Origin: Phycisphaerales bacterium
Lineage (GTDB): Bacteria; Planctomycetota; Phycisphaerae; UBA1845
Direction of reading: 5' to 3'
Assembly (NCBI GenBank): GCA_020852275.1
Contig: JADZBE010000038.1
Span: 62,001-126,000, forward strand
DNA: 64,000 nucleotides
In this document: in pieces, positions 1-8,371 of the stretch
Numbering within the stretch: position 1 is the stretch's first letter
How the letters are laid out: every line of letters begins with the position of its first letter
Program-made: the position numbers and the translations under genes
The notes under the pieces: model-generated
Database searches by the model: none
Told to the model about the DNA's origin: nothing
Seen by the model: the letters and a program-made list of their open reading frames with translations, nothing else

Positions 1-949
1 GCCGCAACTCCAAGGGCGCGCTGGTCTGTCCGTCGGACCACCAGTCAGGCCAGGGACCTGTGTGTTCCGGGAAGGGCGCCCCGCACTGCTCCAGGGCGTC
101 GAAGAACTCATCGATGGAGGCGGAGACGAACTCAAGTGATTCGACCGTGAGGGGCTCGCCATCCTGCAAACGCGGCGCGCCAGTCCGCGCGCCGCCGCTG
201 CCTGCAGCGGTCGCTCCGCGCCTGGCGCTGTTCTCACGCCATGCGCGGCTCATCTCGGCCATCCACGGAGCGGCCAGACCGTTGTCGTCGAAAGTGCCAC
301 ACCCTTGGAGAAGGCACACGGGCAAAGCGTAGTTTGTGCGACGCAGGTCATCCACAAGTTTCTGGGCGCCGCCGCAGAAGGCCTCAAAGCCGCGGTGCAT
401 CCCATACACGTTGGCGCGGAGGTACTCATATCCGTTGAAGACGAGAATGCGCCCGCCGCCGGGCCCGCGCCAGGAGAACGCGTTGGGTCGCGCGAACGGC
501 GTGCCGCCGCGCTCGTCGTTGATGGCGAAGGCCATGCGTTTCACACCCACTTCGCAGAGCAGATCGGGCATGCAGGCGTTGACGCCGTTGACGTCGCATT
601 GCATGGCCGATCGCAGCGGGATGCCGTGCGCATCGCAGAACGCGCGGGCGTAACGCAACATGCGGCGGAAGTCCTCGGCGTCGAGGTGGTCCGAGCCGTT
701 GAGGAAGGTCGCGGTCAAGGCGATGCGGCCCTGACGGGCAAGTTCGAGGAAGCCATCCGGCAACGGCGAGCCGCGGCGCAGCGCTTCGTCGATCATCCAG
801 AAGCACTCGACGTTCCAGCGGTATTCCGGGTCGCGCCGCGCGAACCCGACGGACCGCTCGATGTTGCGAATCTGGTGCCGCCCGACCTCGTCGCGCGGAT
901 GCGTGTAGCCGGGGTCGCTGTGCGAATGCTGGATGAGAAAGACCTTCAT
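1..949 (-). CDS. GH38 alpha-mannosidase-like glycosidase, N-terminal part (truncated by window edge)
   Basis: The frame is open from an ATG at 949 to the first base of the window, giving the first 316 residues of a longer protein. It begins MKVFLIQHSHSDPGYTH, which resembles the HSHxDPGW metal-binding start of GH38 alpha-mannosidases. WNVECFWMIDEAL and an LNGSDHLD stretch follow. Near the visible end is a WPDWWSDG motif that I associate with GH38-like catalytic domains of this type. There is no signal peptide at this start, so the visible part looks cytosolic. The catalytic nucleophile region and the C-terminal beta domains would lie outside the window. It follows the regulator gene at 1180-2814 on the same strand after a 230-bp gap. 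Assignment to the GH38/GH57-like fold is fairly safe; the substrate is unknown. Confidence 0.7.
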   Translation of the reverse strand, partial: MKVFLIQHSHSDPGYTHPRDEVGRHQIRNIERSVGFARRDPEYRWNVECFWMIDEALRRGSPLPDGFLELARQGRIALTATFLNGSDHLDAEDFRRMLRYARAFCDAHGIPLRSAMQCDVNGVNACMPDLLCEVGVKRMAFAINDERGGTPFARPNAFSWRGPGGGRILVFNGYEYLRANVYGMHRGFEAFCGGAQKLVDDLRRTNYALPVCLLQGCGTFDDNGLAAPWMAEMSRAWRENSARRGATAAGSGGARTGAPRLQDGEPLTVESLEFVSASIDEFFDALEQCGAPFPEHTGPWPDWWSDGQTSAPLELR

Positions 950-1179
950 GGCGAATCGTTGCGGATGATAGGGGAAGGTCGCGAAGGGGCAAGGCGACGT
1001 CGAAAGACGCGTATTCGTTGCGTCCGACGGCGCATGAAACCGGCGACCCAGCAGCTCCGCAATGAGTACAGGGCAACGCACGCGGGCGGGCAACCGCTTC
1101 GTTGCAAGTGCCTCGAAGGCGGTGTGCGGAACTCGCTTCCTTACGGGCGCGTCTCAGAAAGACCCGGTCGCCCGATCGC

Positions 1180-2814
1180 TCAGGACTGAAGAGAGGGCAA
1201 CTGGAAGAGGTCCACGCTCTCGTCGATGCGCGCCTGCCACTTGTCGCAGTCCCTCTCCAGCACCTGCTCCAGCGCGAGCACGGCGCGGACGTCGAACTGC
1301 CGACCGGCTCCGCCCTTCAACTCCGCCACGGCTTCCTCGATGGAGCGTCGCTGGCGATAGACGCGGTCGGTGGTCATGGCGTCGAAGGCATCGGCCACGA
1401 GCAGGACGCGCGCGCCGATGGGGATCTGGTCCGCCAGAAGTCCGTCGGGCATTCCGGAACCGTCGAAGTACTCGCGCTGGTGTCGGATGATGAGCACCTC
1501 GGATTCGAGGATGCGCAGACATTCGACGATGCGCGTGCTGATGAAGGGCACTTGCGCGATGATGGTCTGCTCCAAGGGCGTCAGCGGTCCGCGCTTCAGG
1601 AGGACGCGATCGGGGATGCCGACCTTGCCGATGTCGTGCAGCAGGCCGGCGTTGCTGACGGATTTGACCGTGCCCTGTGCGCACCCGAGCTGCCGCGCGA
1701 TTTCGCCGGCGTAGAAAGAGACGTTGACGGAATGCCGGGCCGTGTAGGGATCCTTTTCGACCAGAGCCTGACCCAGGCAGGTGATGCTCTGACCGTACAC
1801 GTCACGCGCGAGCGCCTTGAGCACGGCGATGCGCTTCTGAAGCGATTCAATCTGGTCGGCTTGCAGCGGCGCCGGCTCATCCTCCGCGTCCAAGCCGGCG
1901 GCGGCGCAGACGACGGTGTTGCGCCCGCGTCGCTTGGCGGTGTACATGGCGCGATCGGCCAGATCGAGCAGGTCCGCGGCGTTCTGCACGCGTGCATCCT
2001 CCGTGTCAGCGATGCCGAAGGAGGCGCTGACGGAGTGTTCGCCCAGGGCTGAGACATGCAGCGTTTCGCTTACCGCGTGCTGGATTCGGACGGCCAGTTT
2101 CTCCGCGTCGGCGGAAGTGGACTCGGGCAGGAGGATGACGAATTCTTCGCCGCCGAAGCGACCGACGACGTCCGCGTCGCGCGCGTTGTCGCGCAGAATC
2201 CGGGCCAATTCCTCGAGCACTTCGTTGCCCACCAGATGTCCAAAGGTGTCGTTGATGGCCTTGAAGTGGTCGATGTCGAGGACAATCAGGGCCAGCGGAC
2301 GACCGTAGCGGCGGGCGCGGCTCAGCTCGCGGTCCAGCAGTCGGTTGAAATGATCGTGGTTGCACAGCCGCGTCAGCCCGTCCGTCACGGCGGCGGCGCG
2401 GAGCTTCTCCTGCAATCCCCACATGCGCAGCCCGACCTTGACCCGCGCCACCAGCTCGTTGGGATCGAAGGGCTTGGTGATGTAGTCGTCCACCCCGATC
2501 GCCCATGCGCGCTCTTTCAGCTCCCGATCCGCTTGCGCGGTAACGAGGATGAAGTAGGTTTCGGTGATGGCGGGGTCATTGCGCACGCTTGAGCAGAGGG
2601 CAAGACCGTCCTCGCCCGGCAGATTGTAATCGCAAAGCACAACCTTGGGGTGCTCGGATTTGATGACGGCGAGACCCGACGCGGCGTCATGGACCTCGAT
2701 CGCGCGATAGCCCGCGCGGCTGAGGATGCCTTGGGCCAGCTTCCGCTGGACGGAATCATCCTCGATCAGGCAGACATCGACGGAACTGGAAGCCACGCGC
2801 TCACTCCGAAGCAT
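1180..2814 (-). CDS. response regulator with REC, GGDEF and HD-GYP domains
   Basis: A 544-residue cyclic-di-GMP signalling protein. The receiver domain (about 12-130) has the acidic pocket LIEDDS, phospho-acceptor Asp62 (LCDYNLPGEDG) and Lys114. The GGDEF domain (about 140-300) has an intact GGEEF signature at 221-225 and an RDAD inhibitory-site motif five residues before it, so diguanylate cyclase activity is plausible. The C-terminal HD-GYP domain has the HD pair at 393-394 (LLHDIGKVGIP). However, the HHE..DGxGYP signature reads HQREYFDGSGMP, and the usual HPxxG histidine is replaced in VPFISTR. The phosphodiesterase half may therefore be weakened. I chose ATG 2814 because the longer frame starts with a TTG at 2859. 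The gene reads toward the glycosidase. The input signal is unknown; no sensor kinase is in view. Confidence 0.88.
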   Translation of the reverse strand: MLRSERVASSSVDVCLIEDDSVQRKLAQGILSRAGYRAIEVHDAASGLAVIKSEHPKVVLCDYNLPGEDGLALCSSVRNDPAITETYFILVTAQADRELKERAWAIGVDDYITKPFDPNELVARVKVGLRMWGLQEKLRAAAVTDGLTRLCNHDHFNRLLDRELSRARRYGRPLALIVLDIDHFKAINDTFGHLVGNEVLEELARILRDNARDADVVGRFGGEEFVILLPESTSADAEKLAVRIQHAVSETLHVSALGEHSVSASFGIADTEDARVQNAADLLDLADRAMYTAKRRGRNTVVCAAAGLDAEDEPAPLQADQIESLQKRIAVLKALARDVYGQSITCLGQALVEKDPYTARHSVNVSFYAGEIARQLGCAQGTVKSVSNAGLLHDIGKVGIPDRVLLKRGPLTPLEQTIIAQVPFISTRIVECLRILESEVLIIRHQREYFDGSGMPDGLLADQIPIGARVLLVADAFDAMTTDRVYRQRRSIEEAVAELKGGAGRQFDVRAVLALEQVLERDCDKWQARIDESVDLFQLPSLQS

Positions 2815-2964
2815 ACGGTCGGTCCGGGCGTCCTGCGACCGGTCCGCTCGACGATTCAAGTATGCGGTTCAATCCGTAGAATTGCGGTGCAGGATCGGCC
2901 CGATCTCCTTACTAGGACGCCGGCGCGATTCGAGGCGCGGTCGGCGGCGCGAATCGCGGACGGA

Positions 2965-4464
2965 TCAACAGGCTCCCCGAAGAAACGTCCCCATCGTGCG
3001 AAGCAGGATCATGGCGTCCAGTTCGAGGCACTGGTGCTTAAGGTAATAGAGGTCGTACTGCAGCTTGCGCCGAGCGTCCTCCACGGAGGCCCCGTACTTG
3101 TAGTTGATCTGCGCCCAGCCGGTCAGCCCCGGCTTGATCAGGTGGCGTTCATCATAAAACGGCAAAACCTGCGCGAGCTTCGCGACCAGATCGGGTCGCT
3201 CCGGCCGGGGACCCACAATGGACATTTGCCCTCGAATAATGTTCAAGAGCTGCGGCAGCTCGTCGAGGCGAGTCTTGCGCAGCACGCGTCCGACGCGCGT
3301 GACGCGAGGATCATTGGGGGACGCCCAGACGCTTTCGCCGCTTTCGGAATCGGTTTTCATGCTGCGGAACTTGTACAGGCGAAAAGTGCGCCCGCGCTCC
3401 CCGACGCGCTCCTGAGAATAAAAGACCGGTCCGCCGTCCGCGGCTTTGATGAGCAGGGCGATCAGCGCCCAGCACGGAAGGGTGATCGCCAGCCCGATGG
3501 TGGAGACGAGCAGATCGATGACCCGCTTGAGCGAAATCGACGCGGCATTGGAAACCTTCAGATCCGCAAAGAGAAACCAGTCCGGCGTCAGGCGCTCCAC
3601 GAGGATCTGGCCGGCGGCTTTCTCATAAAACGTGGATTCGTTGGTGACGCGCAGCCCGCCGTGAAGACAGTTGACCATTCTTCCCATGATGGAGGCGTCG
3701 CGCGAGGCATCCGTGCCCACCACGATGTCGGTGATGTGATGCTCCTCGCACAGCGATTCGAGGTTCGCCGCGCTGCCGAGAGACTGGGGCTCGCGTTCAC
3801 GCGGAGCGACCGTTTCTCCGGGCGTGGCAAACCCGACGAGCCGGTATTCGGCCAGAAGTTCCTGGTCCTGCGCGCGGCGGAAGGAGTCGAACAACTCGCT
3901 CGATCCGACGACCAGGAGCGATCGTCGAACGCGGTGCACCAGCCACCAGGTCCACGTTCGCACGGAGGTTCCCACCACGAAGTAGAACCCCACGCCCCAG
4001 CAGACCATGCGGCGGCTGATGACTGAATAGAGCAGGACGTAGATCACCGCATAGGCCAGCACGATGGCGGCGGCCGCGGTGAGCAAGGTGCGCGTCAGGA
4101 TGCGCGAGCGGCTCCAGAACGTCTCACGCTCGTACAAGCCGAACACCATCCCCGCCAGCATGAACGAACCCACGAAGACCAGATGCGCCTTCCACGTTTC
4201 AACGTGTTCGACCATCGCGCCGGTGGAGACGGCGCCAACGAGGCGGTGTCCGATGGCCAAACCGACCGCGACCAGCAGCGCGTCGAGCACCATCCAGGAG
4301 GATTCGGGCAGCTCGAGCACGAATTGCCCGATCCGCGATGCCGTTCGTCGGCGTGCCTGCATGTGCGGCGCGCTGCGCCGGCTCCATGCGAAGGGCGCCG
4401 TCGAGCCGCCGAGGGCTGAGGAAGTTGCGCTGCCGGCCGTCTGTACCGCGAGCGGTGCATCCAT
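2965..4464 (-). CDS. exopolysaccharide-type sugar transferase (polyprenyl glycosylphosphotransferase)
   Basis: A 499-residue membrane protein of the WbaP/CpsE type that transfers a sugar-1-phosphate to undecaprenyl phosphate to start surface polysaccharide synthesis. Hydrophobic segments occupy about residues 50-190. A CoA-binding-like Rossmann region (LLVVGSSELFDSF) follows, then another membrane segment near ISLKRVIDLLVSTIGL. The C-terminal catalytic domain carries the family motifs KAADGGPVFYSQERVG, FRLYKFRSMK, VGRVLRKTRLDELPQLLN, MSIVGPRPERP and PGLTGWAQINYKYG. Start ATG 4464 is preceded by AGGGGG about 8-13 nt upstream; the longer frame to 4737 crosses a repeat-containing intergenic region. 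It is divergent from the lipoprotein gene at 4868. Together with the aminotransferase and dehydrogenase at 36-39 kb it points to extracellular glycan production. Confidence 0.92.
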   Translation of the reverse strand: MDAPLAVQTAGSATSSALGGSTAPFAWSRRSAPHMQARRRTASRIGQFVLELPESSWMVLDALLVAVGLAIGHRLVGAVSTGAMVEHVETWKAHLVFVGSFMLAGMVFGLYERETFWSRSRILTRTLLTAAAAIVLAYAVIYVLLYSVISRRMVCWGVGFYFVVGTSVRTWTWWLVHRVRRSLLVVGSSELFDSFRRAQDQELLAEYRLVGFATPGETVAPREREPQSLGSAANLESLCEEHHITDIVVGTDASRDASIMGRMVNCLHGGLRVTNESTFYEKAAGQILVERLTPDWFLFADLKVSNAASISLKRVIDLLVSTIGLAITLPCWALIALLIKAADGGPVFYSQERVGERGRTFRLYKFRSMKTDSESGESVWASPNDPRVTRVGRVLRKTRLDELPQLLNIIRGQMSIVGPRPERPDLVAKLAQVLPFYDERHLIKPGLTGWAQINYKYGASVEDARRKLQYDLYYLKHQCLELDAMILLRTMGTFLRGAC

Positions 4465-4867
4465 ACGAAACCTGACCCCCTGTTGCTTCCTGTGGATCGG
4501 CACGTCGGCTGCGTGGTTTGAGTTATCGGGGGCGAGCTGGGGCGTTTCGCGCGGGAATCCCCGGGGAGTTTCGAGTCGCCTGACAGACGCAGAGGTCGTA
4601 CATGTCCCGCAATTCCGGCGCGTCGGCACCCATTCACCGAGCTTGCGTGAGTGAAGGGTCGGAACATCCGATATTAGATTGCGCCGTGCCGGAATGTCCG
4701 CCGCGGAAACTGGGACCCAAAGCGCTGCGGAGCGCACCGGACTGTTGCAAGAGGGGTGGCACGGACCTCCGGAACGTGTTTTCTTCCAATTAATTCCGCT
4801 GCCGAACCACGCGATTCAAAGTTTCGCTACGGGCTGGCAGGCGATGCTGGGTGCGATCGATAGGGGC
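4465..4867. other. divergent intergenic region with a dispersed repeat
   Basis: These 403 bp lie between the divergent sugar transferase and lipoprotein genes and must hold both promoters. No convincing -35/-10 pair could be picked out. The part from 4747 to 4830 is a copy of a repeat also found at 59668-59758. No gene or RNA is visible. Confidence 0.5.
4747..4830 (+). repeat. dispersed intergenic repeat, copy 1
   Basis: About 85 bp resembling 59668-59758. The core GGTGGCACGGACCTCCGG is identical in both copies. ACGTG(T/C)TT(T/G)CTTCC follows, then, after a variable centre, CCGAACCA(C/T)GCGA. This copy ends 38 bp before the lipoprotein start codon. Confidence 0.6.
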
Positions 4868-5638
4868 ATGACAAACATGCGAGCGATAAAACTGCCCGTC
4901 CTGGTCACCGCCGCGGCGACGGCGCTGTCCTGTGGGTGCGCCGGGCCGGAAACCAGGAAGCCGTGGGTCGCGCCGCAGCGCGTGACCTGGAGCGACGTGG
5001 CCACGGAGCCGGTGGAGGCGGTGGAGAACGGATACCGGATCGTGCAGTCCGGCGCAACCGAAGGCGTGTTTCCCTGCGCGCTCGCGGTAAGCCGGATCGC
5101 GGCGGAGACGCCTCGAACCAACGCGGGCGGATCGCTTGCAGCACCCTCTACGCCGCACAATGAGTTTCTGATCTGGAATACGTCGTTCGACAACCTACCG
5201 GCGGTTTCGGAAGCGTTTCCCGTGGTGGAGCGCGACCTCGGCGAGTACGCGGTCGAGCCGCAACTGATCCTCTCCGCGGCGCGGGCGTTTCACGCGGGGC
5301 TCAGCCTGATCTACGCGGTCAATCAGCTTGCGCCGGAAAAGTACGAGATGCTCGGCGTGCTGCACGACACGAAAACAGGAAAACCCATCGCGGTCTTTCA
5401 CACCGTCAACGAGACCATCATCCGCCCCGAGAACGCCAAAAAGGCGCATAACAACGTGGACGCATGGGAATATGAAGCGCGAGCCCTCGCCAGAACCCAG
5501 TTCAAGCGCCTCGCGCTCGCCTGCTTTCGTGAGCTGATTGCGCAGGACGTTCCCCAACGGCAGGAGCCGCCCGAAGGCTGGACGCCCAATCGACCGCTCG
5601 CGCCCATGCACTGGCCTCCACGTTATTACGGCCCATGA
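4868..5638 (+). CDS. putative lipoprotein of unknown function
   Basis: A 256-residue protein whose N-terminus MTNMRAIKLPVLVTAAATAL is a short lipoprotein signal ending in a Cys-containing box (LSCGC). It is probably lipidated by the Lgt encoded at 53.5 kb and held in a membrane facing the periplasm. I do not recognise the mature domain. It contains a tract with QLAPEKYEMLGVLHDTKTG and a Pro-rich C-terminus. The start is ATG 4868, with AGGGG just upstream (GATAGGGGC); ATG 4877 is an alternative. Extending upstream to 4679 would run through the dispersed repeat. The stop codon overlaps the ATG of the VanZ gene (ATGA), so the two are very likely co-transcribed and translationally coupled. Confidence 0.72.
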   Translation: MTNMRAIKLPVLVTAAATALSCGCAGPETRKPWVAPQRVTWSDVATEPVEAVENGYRIVQSGATEGVFPCALAVSRIAAETPRTNAGGSLAAPSTPHNEFLIWNTSFDNLPAVSEAFPVVERDLGEYAVEPQLILSAARAFHAGLSLIYAVNQLAPEKYEMLGVLHDTKTGKPIAVFHTVNETIIRPENAKKAHNNVDAWEYEARALARTQFKRLALACFRELIAQDVPQRQEPPEGWTPNRPLAPMHWPPRYYGP

Positions 5639-7254
5639 CCCGCACGCGACTGGATCGACTGGCGGACGCGCTGCTGCGCCACTGGGTAGAAACCCTGTCG
5701 GTCCTCTGCATCCTGTTTATCCTGGCCAACACGCTGGTGCCGCTGGATTTCGGCCGGACCCTGCCGCAGTCGCCGAAGTCCCGCCTGCTTCAGGTCACGT
5801 TCAGCCGGATTGCCTGGACGGATCTGTCAGCCAACACAGCGCTGTATGCGCCCCTTGGATTCTTCGGTGCGTGGGCGGCGCGACGCCGGCATCGCGGCGG
5901 AATTCGCTCGGCGATCCGGTTGGTCGCGGGCGCGGGCGGCATGAGTCTCGTGACAGAGGTCGCCCAGGCGTTCTCGCCGTCGCGCGTGTCTTCCATCGTG
6001 GACGTCGTCGCCAACGCGCTCGGGGCAGGCTTGGGGGTCGGTCTGTTCCACGCTGCCGCGCGGAGCGCGAACGCGCTGAGGCACGACGTGTCGGGCGAAT
6101 GGCGCGCAACACCCCTTCAGACGCGCGCGAAGGCGTATGTGCTCTTGTTGCTGGTGCTGGGCTCGCTGCCCTTCAGCGTGTCACTCGACGTGAACCGGAT
6201 GAAGGACGCATGGAAGAACGCGACTTGGGCTCCCTTCGCCGAATACACTCGCACGGTTGGCTCCAGACTCGCCGGCGCGCCGAACTCGGCTCTGTCCGCT
6301 GCGTTTGTGCAGCGCTTGCATTGGGAGCATGCGCTGGGCGACGCGGCAGAGGCGATCTCCTTCGGCGTGCTCGTGGCGCTCCTGTTGCCCATGCTGCGAA
6401 TCGAATACCAGTTCCGCCGGATCACCAGCGTACTGCTGACAATCTGGTTTTCCGTCTTGCTCGCTTCCATTCTCAGTGCCATTCAGTTCGTGGTCATCGG
6501 GCGCGGGTTTCACACCACGGACTGGTTGTTCAGAATGGCGGGCGCCGCACTCGCGCTGGTGTGGATGCACATTCGCCCCGGCCGTTGCGCAAAGCCGCAG
6601 TGCTCAATCATTCAACCCTGCACTCCGCAAACGGCTGCAATGTGGGTGATGCTGCTCTCGACGTTCATTATCTTGTCCGGGTTCTCTCCGTTCAAAACGC
6701 GCACCGGCGAAAGTGCGATCCAGCAGGCCGTTCGCTCGGAAGCCTTCCTGCCCTTCTTCGCATACTTCCGTGGGCGATTCGACTGGGCGATGCATGATCT
6801 GCTGGGCAAGGGGGCGGCGTATCTCCTCCTCGGCGCGAGCTGGGCGGCGATGCACCACCCGGATATCAACCGACGTTCGCTTCGACGACGGCGCCCGATC
6901 GAGTCAAGCATGATGATTGGCCTCACTTTGTCGGTGGTGATTGAGACCGCGCAGGTCTTCATTCTATCGCGCATCCCGAGCTTGACGGACGTGCTGATCG
7001 CGATGGTGGGCTGCCCATTGGGGGCCGTGGCGGCGATCGGATTCGCGCGGTTAACGCCGCGGGCATCGCAGGAGCGGGTTCCGTCGGATGCTCGTGGCGA
7101 AAGTGACAGCCGCATGCCCCTTGCCGACCAACTCGTGGGTCTCCTGCTGGAGGAAGCGCCCCATGCGCCGGCGGAGACGGCTCCCCCGCCATCTGACCGG
7201 AAACCGGTGGCACAGGGCGACTCCATGGCGGGCCTGCCCTCACGGGACCGATGA
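5635..7254 (+). CDS. VanZ-family membrane protein with two VanZ-like halves
   Basis: A 539-residue polytopic membrane protein. The first half (about 20-140) and second half (about 335-470) each show the VanZ pattern. An N-terminal helix is followed by a DKxxH-like region (here WTDLSANTALYAPLGFFG and WAMHDLLGKGAAYLLLG), then a helix ending in an E-AQ-F motif (EVAQAFSPSRVSSIVDVVAN and ETAQVFILSRIPSLTDVLIA). The paired motifs indicate an internal duplication. VanZ proteins are linked to glycopeptide resistance or cell-envelope processes, but the biochemical role is unknown. The gene overlaps the lipoprotein stop by 4 bp. The C-terminal 70 residues are Pro/Arg-rich and low complexity. Confidence 0.82.
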   Translation: MTRTRLDRLADALLRHWVETLSVLCILFILANTLVPLDFGRTLPQSPKSRLLQVTFSRIAWTDLSANTALYAPLGFFGAWAARRRHRGGIRSAIRLVAGAGGMSLVTEVAQAFSPSRVSSIVDVVANALGAGLGVGLFHAAARSANALRHDVSGEWRATPLQTRAKAYVLLLLVLGSLPFSVSLDVNRMKDAWKNATWAPFAEYTRTVGSRLAGAPNSALSAAFVQRLHWEHALGDAAEAISFGVLVALLLPMLRIEYQFRRITSVLLTIWFSVLLASILSAIQFVVIGRGFHTTDWLFRMAGAALALVWMHIRPGRCAKPQCSIIQPCTPQTAAMWVMLLSTFIILSGFSPFKTRTGESAIQQAVRSEAFLPFFAYFRGRFDWAMHDLLGKGAAYLLLGASWAAMHHPDINRRSLRRRRPIESSMMIGLTLSVVIETAQVFILSRIPSLTDVLIAMVGCPLGAVAAIGFARLTPRASQERVPSDARGESDSRMPLADQLVGLLLEEAPHAPAETAPPPSDRKPVAQGDSMAGLPSRDR

Positions 7255-7386
7255 AGCTCTCTGATTATGCGATTCTTTGGAATGGGAATTGCAAGGAGGA
7301 TCGGCGATTGCGGTGGCAAGCCTGCGGGTCGGGTTGCACGAATGAGCATGGGCCGCGGACCGAAGGAAGAGCGTGCATTCTGGCGC

Positions 7387-7413
7387 TTGACAAAGCCGAC
7401 GGTTCAATAGGAT
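7387..7413 (+). promoter_or_regulatory. weak candidate sigma70-like promoter
   Basis: TTGACA at 7387-7392 and TAGGAT at 7408-7413, separated by only 15 bp. It lies about 100 bp upstream of the membrane protein at 7510. The short spacing makes this tentative. Confidence 0.25.
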
Positions 7414-7509
7414 ACGGCCCCAGCCGGCTTGGGAGAATGGAGCGGGATCCCGCGCGGCGGCGGACGATGCGACGGCGGCATCCTGGGACAAGCCTCGCCA
7501 GCGACGCAG

Positions 7510-8112
7510 ATGACAGGGCGCAAGCATATCTTAAATCGATCTTCAAGCCGGCTTGCGCCGCCGCGGCGGCGAGGCGTTCCCGCGGCCGGCAACCGGCGGG
7601 TTCGGGTGTTCTGGGCCTCGGCGCTGCTCGTGCATTTGTGCGCCGTCCCCTCGATCCTTCGCCATTTTTCCATCGCATTTGTCGAAGGGGAGTACGCAGC
7701 GCCTGCCCTCAGAGCCCTGCTGCTGATACTTTCTGCGGCGTTTTTTGTCCTGAAGATTCTGGACCTGCCGGCGCTTCGCTTTCGTGGAGGGCCGCGATCG
7801 CTGTTCTGTGCAGGACTGATCGTCGCCCTGCTTCACCTGGGCATTCTTGAGCGGTCGCAGGAATCGCAAAACCCGCTTTTGCCCGTTCGTGCCGGCGTCG
7901 TCCTGTTTGCAACGGGAGCTTCCGGTTGGGCGCTGTCCGCTGAGCGTCGTCCTTCCGGCGAACTGCGCGACCGCGTGCGCGGAATTCTACAGGTGCTTCG
8001 CCTGCAGACGCGCCGCGCATGCTTTGATTGGATTCACCACGCCGTTTCCAGACGCGCCTCCGCTTGGGTCTTCCTCAATGTGCATGGCCTGCGCGCTCCG
8101 CCCGCGATCTGA
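7510..8112 (+). CDS. hypothetical membrane protein
   Basis: I do not recognise this 200-residue protein. A basic N-terminus (RKHILNRSSSRLAPPRRR) is followed by about four hydrophobic segments between residues 35 and 140 (for example VFWASALLVHLCAVPSIL and LRALLLILSAAFFVLKILDL). The C-terminal 60 residues are basic and soluble. The start at ATG 7510 gives a signal-less integral membrane protein; the frame continues upstream to 7429 without a better start, and the ribosome-binding site is weak. It stands alone between the VanZ gene and the secreted protein at 8372. It could be part of the same surface-related cluster, but nothing in the sequence shows its function. Confidence 0.5.
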   Translation: MTGRKHILNRSSSRLAPPRRRGVPAAGNRRVRVFWASALLVHLCAVPSILRHFSIAFVEGEYAAPALRALLLILSAAFFVLKILDLPALRFRGGPRSLFCAGLIVALLHLGILERSQESQNPLLPVRAGVVLFATGASGWALSAERRPSGELRDRVRGILQVLRLQTRRACFDWIHHAVSRRASAWVFLNVHGLRAPPAI

Positions 8113-8269
8113 TCATCTCCTCGCACGCGCTTAAGTCCTGGATTGCGCAAGCTCCGCGCGCCGGCTTTCCGCGGACAAGGATGACAATTGCGGTTGCCAT
8201 AGGATGCGTCGGGGCCAACTCGCTCATGCGGGTCGGGCGCTTACGCGCAGTCTGAGTGTGAACGATCGC

Positions 8270-8287
8270 CGCTGAATCGGCTCAGCG
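8270..8287. other. stem-loop in intergenic region
   Basis: CGCTGA at 8270-8275 pairs with TCAGCG at 8282-8287 around a 6-nt loop. It lies between the membrane protein end (8112) and the secreted protein start (8372). There is no T-tract, so terminator function is uncertain. Confidence 0.3.
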
Positions 8288-8371
8288 CCGCGGCGCGATC
8301 GCTATGTGCCCATTTCCTCAGGTCAAGACGAACACAATACGATCCACTTCGGATCGACAAGGAAACTAGGT

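Noticed and set aside
305-1189. Long plus-strand open frame at the left edge
   Set aside because: The opposite strand encodes a protein with clear GH38-type motifs over the same bases; the plus frame is its antisense shadow.
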